From a virus: a stretch of 64,000 bases of DNA. Below, one piece after another: positions 18,001 to 26,184 of the stretch; the stretch's first letter is position 1; every line of letters starts with the position of its first letter. A program made the translations under genes and the position numbers. Location of the stretch: IMG/VR virus record IMGVR_UViG_3300025141_016157, positions 96,347-160,346 of that record; one strand, given 5' to 3'. The notes under the pieces were generated by a model that was not told where the DNA came from, did no database searches, and saw only the letters and a program-made list of their open reading frames with translations.

Positions 18001-18632
18001 AGTGGCGACCATCAAAGATGAACAAGACATGTTTTAGCTCACTTTCTTTGGTCGAGGCTTTTGGAAGCCTAGATGAGTTCAAAACTGGAAAGGTACTAAA
18101 TCACAGACAACTTTACACTGTTATCATTGACAACTATGACCTCCTTAAGAAGGGCAGACATGGAATGACAAAGACTGCTGTTAAGAAATTGTTAAAGGAA
18201 CAGGACTACATTCCAAACTTTATCGATATCAAGCTTAACGAGGTTGATGGAATGCCTGACTGGAATCGTGCAGAGAAGATTGGAAACAGTGTTGAATTAA
18301 TGGCAAGTGCAGATGAGACTCTTGTATTCCCGCCAAGAATTATGGCAAAGATTGAAAAGGCAGATGTTCGCCCAGTCACTGCACTCTCGGGAAAAGAAAG
18401 AGATATTGTCTGGTTCTGTATTCAAACAATGGAAGAGAGAACAACAAAGAACAACAAGAAGTTCTATCGGATGAAGGTCATGGATAATAACTCTGAGAGC
18501 TGCTGGCTCCGTGTCTGGGGTAGGTTTGATGATCCCCCTGACCTATATACCATGTGGCTGGCTGAAGTAGCTTCTACAGAGTCCTGGGGTTGTTCTACAT
18601 CATCATATAAGATGAAGAAGCTAGAGGTTTAG
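15075..18632 (+). CDS. dnaE: DNA polymerase III alpha subunit (DnaE type)
   Basis: A full-length 1185-residue C-family replicative polymerase (E. coli DnaE is 1160). The N-terminal PHP domain shows LHAHSGTGSPYDG, LTDHGNGNG, ATADSHYYGR. The three catalytic aspartates are visible: D482 and D484 in WPDIDTD and D646 in LKFDFLGLTTL; YRPGPL and the helix-hairpin-helix segment AIKGVGDAAV are also conserved. A C-terminal OB-like domain follows (MEERTTKNNKKFYRMKV). It should synthesise phage DNA with the window's DnaB-type helicase. Most phages use A- or B-family polymerases, so a bacterial-type alpha subunit is noteworthy. No clamp, tau or epsilon gene is seen here. Confidence 0.95.
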   Translation: MSSIIKPKKFVGLHAHSGTGSPYDGLGYPNQHIDFVLSNEMNAWALTDHGNGNGLAHAHAYAKKLKKKGRDYRQIYGVEFYFVPSLLEWRESYEAHREEVRAARSEKKLKESTDINSEDEISGGLIIENEDETKNDFEKNDWKRRYHLVVIAKNQIGLQNLFTLVKKSYTDGFYRFPRIDYNLLKMHGEGLVVSTACIGGYPSSLIARGEATGKSDSDIILDLENMSDRFIDAVGRKNFNLEVQFNSLSMQHKTNKHLISLHEKTGIPLVATADSHYYGRNMWEARELYRKLGRMGARGDAMPSLPAFEDLKCELYPKNAEQMWDEYKQHASSYDFYKGKDQLIADAIERSYDIAWEQCEDVWFDEEAKLPRFGTPTDSAFNQLARRVKEALVKEDLHKDQEYVDRAKMELDDIKYLGFENYFLTMTKVFDLASQSTIIGPGRGSGAGSLVNYLLGITTTDPIKYGLLWERFLHRAKAGWPDIDTDAGDRDVLINASRELFGEESVVPVSNFNTLKLKSLVKDVSKFYGIDFGEVNAMTNTLEKDVMHKAMGDHEERSTYVLTHEDCMKYSQKYSDFMDEYPKVSEHVQNLFMESRSIGRHAGGVLICPNLEKHMPVIKVRGELQTPWSEGMNFRHLETNGFLKFDFLGLTTLKMVEDCTRLILRKQGNLSPTFADIQKFFDEKMNCRYNDLDDQNVWEHVYHKGRFVQVFQFTQQGARNFCTSAKPSTIEELATITAIYRPGPLSAGVHRKYVKAKKSVEDGKPIEYDHPVIEEILSETYGFISFQEQFMLLAQKLANFDKGASDKMRKTLVKKSLDSNAAKVQERIDLHKKFVNGAVEISGMDKDKAEKLYETIEFFSGYGFNKSHAVSYAIDSYYSAWLHTYYEKEWLATCLQTQNGSSKFGKVISEIKSLGYTILPPDINASSDVWVYSDERGGFVPPLTAIKGVGDAAVAEIMERRPFSSLDEMMFTEDGKWRPSKMNKTCFSSLSLVEAFGSLDEFKTGKVLNHRQLYTVIIDNYDLLKKGRHGMTKTAVKKLLKEQDYIPNFIDIKLNEVDGMPDWNRAEKIGNSVELMASADETLVFPPRIMAKIEKADVRPVTALSGKERDIVWFCIQTMEERTTKNNKKFYRMKVMDNNSESCWLRVWGRFDDPPDLYTMWLAEVASTESWGCSTSSYKMKKLEV

Positions 18633-18663
18633 CCAGATATATATTATCTGAGTGTGACACAGC

Positions 18664-19995
18664 ATGAAGATAACAGAGTCAAGAATCAGAAGAATTATAA
18701 GAGAAGAGCTTCTTCAGGAATCTAGTGACTTTAGATTTGACATTAACAAAAGTGTATATGTACTTCCTGATGCGCAGGTAGAGATTGAAAAAGCGGGGGA
18801 TGGCTGGCTATTAAAGATCAGGAATTTACAAGCAGGACAATTTGGTTCAGTTCCTTTGAACATCTACGGACCATCCTACATGCTTGATTCGCTTGTACCA
18901 CACGGAGCAGAGCCGGGCGATAAGCATCATAGGTTCTTGCAATCTGTAGGCTTTCCATTTGATGATCATCCTCCCTACGAAACCTGGGAGAATGAATTTC
19001 CCGGGGGCGCCAGAAGATTTATCACTGATGGTGACTACCTTGATCAGTACCTTGAAAGATTTCACAAAGATGAGGAATTTACTAGTGAGTTCAGGCTAAG
19101 CTACTTTGGCTACGCTCAGGATGTCTTACAGGGAATTCGCTTAACGCTTGATAGAATTGACAGCTATATACATAGCAATAGGGTTCAAAATATCATAGCT
19201 AGGGATCATGATGATTTTAAAGATAAGCTTGCAAAATTTTTCTCAATAAGTGAAATAAACATTGTTGATAAGACAGCACGAGATACGGCTGGTTTCTATA
19301 TGCCATCTGAACACAGTATCACAATTGCAGTTGCAAGAAACCCGCGTAAGGTGACAAGGGAAACAACCTATCATGAATTTCTTCATCACTGGCAAGAAAT
19401 TTTTGATGAACCTGAAAATTTTGATTGGAAGTTTCGTCCACTTGAACGTGAAGATGAGACAGGCTTAGGGCAAGAAGATGAAACATATGAAGCTCTTTAT
19501 TCACAACTAATGGCTGCCTCAAATATTCCAGTAAGAAGGTGGCTTAGGAACCTCGGAGCAAGCTATCTTAATCTTCCTACTAATTTTGACAGATATACTG
19601 TTAGAGAGTCAATGAGAAAAGCTGAAAGCTTTGAGATGTCATTAAGCGCTGATGATAAGGGGGAGTGGAGTGGTTTTGATTCAGTCTTTAAGGCATTTTA
19701 CCAGTTTCAGGAAAACCACTTTACAATGTCCCTAAGACGACTCTTTATGATCTTAAATAACTTAGGATATGATTTAGATTTAACTAGTGATAATAGCATT
19801 GAAAGATTTAAAGAGGGATTAAATTTATTTTTAAGATTTGGATTTCCACACAGCGTATATCTTAAAAACAGGGATTTGATTGCGTTACCTTTGTTTCTTA
19901 AGCCTACACCAAAGAATATAAATTTAATCACAAGAATAGGTGATACTCTTGCTTCTAATGAAATACATTCTGACAGTGGTACTGAAACTGTATAA
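18664..19995 (+). CDS. Tagged HExxH metallopeptidase-like protein
   Basis: A 443-residue protein beginning with MKITESRIRRIIREELLQE, the clearest copy of the shared tag, with LQE before SS matching the prohead-protease consensus. The central zinc motif is HEFLHHW within ETTYHEFLHHWQEIF (about residue 240), with an acidic EDETYEALYS segment some 30 residues later that could give the third ligand. The C-terminal third is helical. Its first 60 bases are nearly identical to those of the gene at 20970. No signal peptide. Candidate packaged peptidase. Confidence 0.75.
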   Translation: MKITESRIRRIIREELLQESSDFRFDINKSVYVLPDAQVEIEKAGDGWLLKIRNLQAGQFGSVPLNIYGPSYMLDSLVPHGAEPGDKHHRFLQSVGFPFDDHPPYETWENEFPGGARRFITDGDYLDQYLERFHKDEEFTSEFRLSYFGYAQDVLQGIRLTLDRIDSYIHSNRVQNIIARDHDDFKDKLAKFFSISEINIVDKTARDTAGFYMPSEHSITIAVARNPRKVTRETTYHEFLHHWQEIFDEPENFDWKFRPLEREDETGLGQEDETYEALYSQLMAASNIPVRRWLRNLGASYLNLPTNFDRYTVRESMRKAESFEMSLSADDKGEWSGFDSVFKAFYQFQENHFTMSLRRLFMILNNLGYDLDLTSDNSIERFKEGLNLFLRFGFPHSVYLKNRDLIALPLFLKPTPKNINLITRIGDTLASNEIHSDSGTETV

Positions 19996-20035
19996 AACAA
20001 TTATTAAGAATAATTATATTAAGAGCAAAGTTATT

Positions 20036-20968
20036 ATGAAAATCACACACAAGCGGCTAAAAAGAATTATAAGAGAAGAGCTTCTACGTGAGGCCAGTGG
20101 AGCTGCAGGTCCGGGCACAGTTCCAGGATACAATTATATTGAGGTATCTGAGTACAGAGGTAAACCTGCTCACATGATAAATGCTAAGCATCTCAAAAGA
20201 ACTTTGAAAGAGACATTGGGTATAAAGCAACATGGAACGGCTGACGACCACTTCCACCAGGCGGGCTTGGGAGGTATTATTTCTGGTTGGGGAAGCCTAA
20301 GTAAGAAACTAACAAAAATCTGGAGCGATCGAATCCCCCAGGGACAAGGCGGTCATGGAACGGGATGCCAAAGCTGCTGGGCAGACTTCTTTATTCTTGT
20401 AGATCTTGGAAAATGTGGAGCATCTCAGGCATACTTGATCCCTGGTGTTAGCGTTGTTGAAGATATTCCAATTATAGTATTTGGAGATATTAGTCTTGAG
20501 CCTCTAATTGATCACATAGCAGATGAAGCAGGCTTGGCGATAATTGGGAAAGGCGAAAAAAGAGATGATGCTGAACAACAGACTGTTGAAAATGAGTGGG
20601 CAGAATGGACAGGTAGACAGTATGAGCTTATTAGTAAATTTCATAATAAGGTGTATTATGGAGGCGAGATGCTTTCCGACCTATTACACGATGCATTTGT
20701 TTTCCGGACACCAGTAATTGTTGTGCTCCCAAGGTCATCGCTAATTAAAGATATTGATCCGTGTGTCATTGCTAAAAATTATCAACTTCTTAGAGCGCCA
20801 CCGGTGACACCGGTGGCTCCAGCTGTTAAGGATGAAGTAGAGCTTGATCCTGCAAGCGTGGAGATAGATCCCCAGGGCCAGCAAATAGATATTGATTCTG
20901 AGATATATGATGCGCCTCTTGAGCCGTATAAATCTCCCTTTAGAACTCCAATAGGTAAGCAAGATTAA
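20036..20968 (+). CDS. Tagged accessory protein, function unknown
   Basis: A 310-residue protein. The ATG at 20036 gives the tag MKITHKRLKRIIREELLRE, ending LRE before AS; the further upstream ATG at 19940 overlaps the preceding gene and would bury the tag, so it is rejected. The body includes HGTADDHFHQAG, a Gly/Cys segment (GGHGTGCQSCWADFF) and alternating strands such as PIIVFGDISLEP and TPVIVVLPRSS; the C-terminal 50 residues are acidic and Pro-rich. The VLPRSS-type strand arrangement recalls ADP-ribosylating or mono-nucleotide-binding folds only vaguely. I assign no function. It is separated by 1 nt from the next tagged gene. Confidence 0.7.
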   Translation: MKITHKRLKRIIREELLREASGAAGPGTVPGYNYIEVSEYRGKPAHMINAKHLKRTLKETLGIKQHGTADDHFHQAGLGGIISGWGSLSKKLTKIWSDRIPQGQGGHGTGCQSCWADFFILVDLGKCGASQAYLIPGVSVVEDIPIIVFGDISLEPLIDHIADEAGLAIIGKGEKRDDAEQQTVENEWAEWTGRQYELISKFHNKVYYGGEMLSDLLHDAFVFRTPVIVVLPRSSLIKDIDPCVIAKNYQLLRAPPVTPVAPAVKDEVELDPASVEIDPQGQQIDIDSEIYDAPLEPYKSPFRTPIGKQD

Positions 20969-20969
20969 A

Positions 20970-23900
20970 ATGAAGATAACAGAATCCAGAATCAGAAGAA
21001 TCATAAGAGAAGAGCTTCTTAAAGAAGATAGCGAAGATACCGTTCTAGGAAAAATGAGCTGGCCCATGGCGCCTGGTGTCTCAGACCCGTTTGGTGAACT
21101 ACGATCCTCAAATCCCCCACCAGTTCTTTCAACATCAATGTGGTATGACCTCGATGGTGACGCAATGCTATCGAGTCATAAGATTGAATCAAAGAAATTT
21201 ATTGAACACCTTATGGATACTATAGAGCACAGAGGTGGAGTTGCAAACTCTGTTGCAAATGCTGGACACATCGCAGCTGTCTACAAGGAAATGGGTGTTG
21301 AGACGCGAATAGCTCCATACCCTGGGCCTAAGCATTGGGGTGCAGGAGATTATGAGTCATGGGGAGAGTTTCCAGGATCAGCAAGAAGTTTTTTTAAAAA
21401 GTATGACCCATGGGTTCTTGATGCGGACGAGATATTTCTCGTAACAGTTGATAATACTTCTTACAGGGCTCCTGGCCAAAAAGTTACAGAGATTGAACCT
21501 GAAGATATGGAGATGGGAGTTGAATACGGAGGAACAACTGATCCCGCAGCTGGCAAGATTAAGCGAGCACTTAGCTCTCTACTTGGTGACCTTACGCTTC
21601 CTGCCCATTACGATCCTTCACCAGTTCAACTGACCGCTGCTAAATCATGGCTGTCTCAATGGCTTCCAGGAGGAAATCCATCTCCTGAAATGGCTAGGGC
21701 AATGGCAGCTACAAATCCATACAATGCTGTCTGGGAAACATTTCTAGGTCCAATAAAAGAGTGTCTAAGCGGTCAAGCAGCTGCCAAAGAAGAAGCTACT
21801 CGAAGAGCATCAAAGCAGGATGATTTCTATTCTAGAGAAGGGGCAGACATAACCTTTGCTGGAGGAGCAACGTCAGAGGATACCCAGGCTGTTCTCAAAC
21901 AAATGCAAAAAACTGGGGAGGCAGAAAAGATATCAGATGAATCAATTGGGACTTCTTCTGCTGGTCTGTGTGCATCAGCCAGAGCATCAGAGCTTATAGC
22001 ATTGTTAGTTTTGCCATCTGGACAGTTTACTTTAGCCGGAAGGATTGCGCTAGCAGCTGGTCTCGTTCATCTTGCAAGAGGCTCTCACAGAGAGGCTATG
22101 TTTGAACTACTGCTTGGTGCATTTGAGATTGTAGCAGCAACCAAAGCGATTGTAAGATATACCGCAGTAGTTAAAAGTGCACTTAGGTCAGGAAAGCTTC
22201 CGGCAGATGACATTCTCGAAGAAATGATTAAAGCTGGAGTATTTGAAGAGCATGCTGATATAATAAGGCGGTTAGCAAGACAGCCAAAGATGGAGGAAGA
22301 AGTTCAAGCTATGCGCCAAGAGATGGCAAGAGTAATCGAGACAATGGATAGTACAGATCCCTTGAAGCCTTATCTGGATGCATATGTTAGAGGAGCCAGT
22401 TCAGATGAGCTTAGGGGAATATACAAGGCTGCCAAGGCTGAGATTGAGTCTGGAGCTCGCTGGGACATTCACACGTCAACTAGACGTGCAGCTGATATTG
22501 ATCCAGATGAGCTCGATGCGTGGCTAGAAAGACTTGAGGACTTACCGCTTACATCATCTCCTGGATCTAGAAAAGCTGTAATAGACAAGTATATAGAATC
22601 TCAGATCAGTATAAATAGAGCTCTGGAAGCTGAACAGGCAACAGCAAGAGGTGCAGGTCGAGGGAAATCGACTCCGGAAAATCCATGGGGAAAGGGTCCT
22701 GAGCCTAAAGCAATTAGACCCGCAGGATCTAAGGCGCCATTAGCACAAACAGCCAATATGGGAAGACAGATTATTGATTTAGCATATGCCAAATTACGAT
22801 CGATACCTGATGGTAAAATTTATAAGATTGCAAAATTCGAAAGAGGTCACTTCAGCGACGTTGATAGAATTGAAATTAGACTGGATGGTTTGTTTGATGT
22901 TGATGATATTGAAAAAATTGTTGACGACTCTCTCGGTGACTATCTAAACACGCTCACACCCCCGCAGGCATCAAGGTATAAGCAAGATGTTATTGAAGAA
23001 ATCCAAAACCTTGACTTTGTAGTAGGACCAAGGACTCCTGACAGGGTGGGACAATATGTCCAATCCGGACCTGGTCAAAGAGGCCAAGTCTGGGTTGAAC
23101 CGTTTGACAAAGAAGAGTGGAAGGCTATAGTAGGAACCAATAGAGATCGACCAGATTTTGAAGAAGCCGTTAAAAAAGCTTTTATCGACGCTCTAGATTC
23201 TGGAACAAAATTTGATTTGCCAGAGCAGGTGAGAAATACACTTTCTCATGAACTTGGTCACTGGATAGACCTCACTATCGAGGGAAATAAATATGATCAC
23301 CTTATTGTAGATTCAAATGGAATTCCCATGAGGGAAATCGATGGCAAGCAGATGACATTTGATCAAGCTGTCAAAGAAAGAAAAGTTAAAACAATAGAAG
23401 AATGGCTACAGGACCCGCCGGATATCTTTGGAGATTTCGTAACGCAACCCTGGCATGGAAGAATTGGGGAGCTAGATGCTGAAATAACAAGAGGCGTAAC
23501 AGATTTTCAAGATTCCCTAGAGGCATCAATTAAAAGAATTCGTGACCTTGATGATCAATATAAGCTTCCCTGGGATATCTCTCCCAGAAAGCCGCCGCGA
23601 GATCAACAGCCAGTAGCATCTGATAGTCCGTCAGCATGGGATAGAAGAAGTACTACCAAACACCCATCACAGACTACTCGCAGACAAGAGCCGAAAAAAT
23701 GGGATGATGCAGAGACAAAGTCAGCAATGCACAAAGAAGAGATGGCAGAGATCGGCTTGGACGAACTAGATTATACATATCAAATATTGACTGATAAAGA
23801 TCTATTTAGGGATATATTTGTCGGAGACTACTTTCCTATTGAGCCTAACCGTGGGTATCTTGATGATTATGGATGGGTAGGAAGTGCAGAAAATATCGTA

Positions 23901-24047
23901 GATCAAAAGATTGATGACGTTCTTTTCGAACCTGGCGGATTATGGGACTGGGCTAGAAAGGAAGCAGGAATAAACGTTGAGTACATTGACATGCAGGAGT
24001 CAGTTGTATATGTGTCTCGGTGGATGAAACTTGCAGGTATAAAATGA
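20970..24047 (+). CDS. Large tagged HExxH metallopeptidase-like protein
   Basis: A 1025-residue protein with the tag MKITESRIRRIIREELLKE, ending LKE before DS. About residues 345-410 are unusually hydrophobic and alanine-rich (LIALLVLPSGQFTLAGRI), possibly a membrane-interacting or insertion segment. A zinc motif HELGH lies near residue 763 (TLSHELGHWIDLTIEG) with an acidic GELDAEITRG downstream. Long charged helices flank both. The architecture of tag, membrane-active segment and peptidase suggests a virion-delivered enzyme that may have to cross a membrane; this is inference. The stop overlaps the next small gene (ATGA). Confidence 0.75.
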   Translation: MKITESRIRRIIREELLKEDSEDTVLGKMSWPMAPGVSDPFGELRSSNPPPVLSTSMWYDLDGDAMLSSHKIESKKFIEHLMDTIEHRGGVANSVANAGHIAAVYKEMGVETRIAPYPGPKHWGAGDYESWGEFPGSARSFFKKYDPWVLDADEIFLVTVDNTSYRAPGQKVTEIEPEDMEMGVEYGGTTDPAAGKIKRALSSLLGDLTLPAHYDPSPVQLTAAKSWLSQWLPGGNPSPEMARAMAATNPYNAVWETFLGPIKECLSGQAAAKEEATRRASKQDDFYSREGADITFAGGATSEDTQAVLKQMQKTGEAEKISDESIGTSSAGLCASARASELIALLVLPSGQFTLAGRIALAAGLVHLARGSHREAMFELLLGAFEIVAATKAIVRYTAVVKSALRSGKLPADDILEEMIKAGVFEEHADIIRRLARQPKMEEEVQAMRQEMARVIETMDSTDPLKPYLDAYVRGASSDELRGIYKAAKAEIESGARWDIHTSTRRAADIDPDELDAWLERLEDLPLTSSPGSRKAVIDKYIESQISINRALEAEQATARGAGRGKSTPENPWGKGPEPKAIRPAGSKAPLAQTANMGRQIIDLAYAKLRSIPDGKIYKIAKFERGHFSDVDRIEIRLDGLFDVDDIEKIVDDSLGDYLNTLTPPQASRYKQDVIEEIQNLDFVVGPRTPDRVGQYVQSGPGQRGQVWVEPFDKEEWKAIVGTNRDRPDFEEAVKKAFIDALDSGTKFDLPEQVRNTLSHELGHWIDLTIEGNKYDHLIVDSNGIPMREIDGKQMTFDQAVKERKVKTIEEWLQDPPDIFGDFVTQPWHGRIGELDAEITRGVTDFQDSLEASIKRIRDLDDQYKLPWDISPRKPPRDQQPVASDSPSAWDRRSTTKHPSQTTRRQEPKKWDDAETKSAMHKEEMAEIGLDELDYTYQILTDKDLFRDIFVGDYFPIEPNRGYLDDYGWVGSAENIVDQKIDDVLFEPGGLWDWARKEAGINVEYIDMQESVVYVSRWMKLAGIK

Positions 24048-24193
24048 AGATAAAAGGTGCCACCCAGGCTCACAAGGGTCATCTTGATTTCGAAGATGAT
24101 GAAGAAATAGACATCGAATTTGATGATTACGATTCTCCATTCACTACAGACTTCTGTGAAATGTTTCCTGATCACCCGAAATGCAGAGATTAA
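24044..24193 (+). CDS. Small acidic protein
   Basis: A 49-residue ORF whose ATG overlaps the stop of the preceding tagged gene (ATGA), so it is probably translated by coupling. It is strongly acidic in the middle (FEDDEEIDIEFDDYD) and ends with DFCEMFPDHPKCRD, a two-cysteine motif of the type FCExxPDxPxC seen at the C-terminus of various phage proteins. Function unknown; it could be a partner or inhibitor of the upstream peptidase. Confidence 0.6.
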   Translation: MKIKGATQAHKGHLDFEDDEEIDIEFDDYDSPFTTDFCEMFPDHPKCRD

Positions 24194-24238
24194 TTTATAT
24201 CAAATCTTAAAAACTTTAAACTATCATGTTATAATAAT

Positions 24239-25147
24239 ATGATGTTAATGTTTCCAACACAAAATTTATTTATCGAAGGTCCTGACTGTTCAGGAAAGAC
24301 AACACTCGTTAGAAATATTCACGATCTTTCCAGATACAAATGGCATATTCATGATAGATCTCAGATATCAAGAAAGATCTTTAAGTATGAATACAGTAGA
24401 AATCTTTACTATTCTGACGATGATTTTCACAGGGAGATTTTTAATCTTAACAATAGGTTTATTTTTCTACTCCCAGATATTGAAATAATAAAAGATAGAT
24501 TTAAATTGAGAGGGGATAATATTCACAAGAGTATAAGCGATATTGAAAAAGTTTATCATCTTTTTAAAGAAGAGCTTGAGCGTATCTCCAGTTTACCAAA
24601 TATTATACCGTGTTTCTCAGTTGCGACACCCAGGGCTGTTGAAGCTCTATGCACAACGCTGTCTCTAATAGAAAGAACAATGCTGAGAGAAGTTTCAGAT
24701 CAAGTTATAAAATCTGTCAATTTTTGTGGTGATGAATGCTTTCCTATTGAGTTTACTCTGTACGACAATGGAATGTTTGAAGAGGCAGATCCATTATCAA
24801 TGAGATATAAGCCCGAGGAGGAGTATTATGAAAAAATCTATGATAGAGTTCACAATAAAATTACAAATGAAATGCTGGGAAAAAATGAGTATAGTAGAAC
24901 AGAATCATTTTTATCAAGAAGATTTGTTTATTCCGATGATAGTTGCATATCATTTATTCAGCTTTCAGTAAGAAAAAATGTTATGGATTTTCACACAGTA
25001 ATAAGATCAACAGACGTCAAGAATATCTTTCCTCATGATCTTAAATTTTTATACTATCTTGCATCAACATGTTACAAAAGGTTCAAAGATAAGTGTAGTT
25101 CAGCAAGGCTTCGTTTTAATTTGAACTCTGCACACATAATTAGTTAA
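24239..25147 (+). CDS. P-loop nucleotide kinase fused to a thymidylate synthase-like domain
   Basis: A 302-residue fusion. Residues 1-130 form a thymidylate-kinase-like P-loop domain (FIEGPDCSGKTT; KDRFKLRGD lid). Residues about 135-302 resemble a shortened thymidylate synthase: Cys236 in DDSCISFIQLSV aligns with the catalytic Cys, R256 and D259 in IRSTDV with the phosphate/folate region, and SAHI at 297-300 with the conserved HIY. The Cys-to-Arg distance is 20 residues and Arg-to-D267 is 11, exactly as in E. coli ThyA (C146, R166, N177). The N177 position is Asp267, the residue that favours dCMP. The C-terminal end is truncated and Tyr209 is lost. It may be a dCMP-hydroxymethylase-like enzyme or a degenerate domain. 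Confidence 0.65.
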   Translation: MMLMFPTQNLFIEGPDCSGKTTLVRNIHDLSRYKWHIHDRSQISRKIFKYEYSRNLYYSDDDFHREIFNLNNRFIFLLPDIEIIKDRFKLRGDNIHKSISDIEKVYHLFKEELERISSLPNIIPCFSVATPRAVEALCTTLSLIERTMLREVSDQVIKSVNFCGDECFPIEFTLYDNGMFEEADPLSMRYKPEEEYYEKIYDRVHNKITNEMLGKNEYSRTESFLSRRFVYSDDSCISFIQLSVRKNVMDFHTVIRSTDVKNIFPHDLKFLYYLASTCYKRFKDKCSSARLRFNLNSAHIIS

Positions 25148-25173
25148 AATAATAATATAGGATTGGAGAATTT

Positions 25174-26184
25174 ATGAGAGCACTAATCACAGGAGGTTGC
25201 GGATTTATTGGATCAAATCTTGCAAAAGCTCTTGTATCAAATGGCTGGACAGTAGACGTAGTAGATAATATGTCAGCAGGATCAATTTCTGCACTTGATA
25301 ACTTAAAGATAAGACAATTACCCAATGCAAGCTTTTTACCACATTTTTATGAAAGTACTACTGGGACGGAAAGGGAAAGGATGCAAGATGAAATCTTGGT
25401 CATACCCGACGATCTTTCGCATGAATCAGTTTTAAATCATATAAGATCAAAAATGTATGATATTGTCTTTCATCAGGCAGCAATACCACGAGTAAGCTAC
25501 TCAGTTGAAAATCCTGCAGAAACCACATACGAAAATATTACAAAAACAGTTTCACTTTTTGAAGCTTGTAATGGAAATGTTAAAAGGGTCGTCTGGGCAT
25601 CTTCATCTTCAGTATATGGTGGCGCAAAGATTCTTCCAACTCCAGAATCAGAAAGAGGAAAGATGCTACCTCTTTCTCCATACGCCTGGCAAAAATTTGC
25701 GATTGAAGACTTTTCAAAGATTTGTGGAACACTCTATAATTTAGACATAGTGTGTTTAAGATATTTTAATGTTTTTGGACCTGGTCAGCTTGGAGACTCT
25801 CCGTATGCAACTGCAATATCTGCATGGTGCAATGCTGTAAAGAAAGGTTGCGGCCTTAGGAGTGACGGAGACGGCAATCAATCAAGAGATCTCTGCTATA
25901 TAGAAAATGTTATCCATGCTAATATTCTAGCTGCTACTTCAAGTAAGACATTTAACGGTAGATGCTATAATGTAGCTTGCGGAGATAGAGTTTCAAATAA
26001 TGAAATATTAGAGTTTTTTACTAATAAATTTGATGCTAGTATTATAAATGCACCTGAGAGACCTGGTGATGTCAAGCATACACAGGCAGATATAACTAGA
26101 ATACAAGATGAGCTTGGGTATTCACCAATTGTTGAATTTTGGGAAGGTCTAGATAAAACTATCAAATGGTGGGGTCTTGAGTGA
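25174..26184 (+). CDS. NAD-dependent nucleotide-sugar epimerase (GalE/extended SDR family)
   Basis: A 336-residue extended short-chain dehydrogenase. The Rossmann glycine motif is GGCGFIGSN (residues 6-14), the catalytic YxxxK is in PYAWQKFAIE, and a serine-rich WASSSSVYGG strand precedes it; RYFNVFGPGQ is also typical of UDP-glucose 4-epimerase relatives. It would interconvert NDP-sugars. It overlaps the following cupin gene by 4 nt, so a small sugar-modification operon is likely, perhaps for DNA or surface glycosylation; the actual sugar is unknown. Confidence 0.85.
   Translation: MRALITGGCGFIGSNLAKALVSNGWTVDVVDNMSAGSISALDNLKIRQLPNASFLPHFYESTTGTERERMQDEILVIPDDLSHESVLNHIRSKMYDIVFHQAAIPRVSYSVENPAETTYENITKTVSLFEACNGNVKRVVWASSSSVYGGAKILPTPESERGKMLPLSPYAWQKFAIEDFSKICGTLYNLDIVCLRYFNVFGPGQLGDSPYATAISAWCNAVKKGCGLRSDGDGNQSRDLCYIENVIHANILAATSSKTFNGRCYNVACGDRVSNNEILEFFTNKFDASIINAPERPGDVKHTQADITRIQDELGYSPIVEFWEGLDKTIKWWGLE

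Noticed and set aside
19940-20035. Upstream start for the tagged gene at 20036
   Set aside because: Overlaps the previous gene and would bury the conserved MKIT tag; the tag marks the true start.
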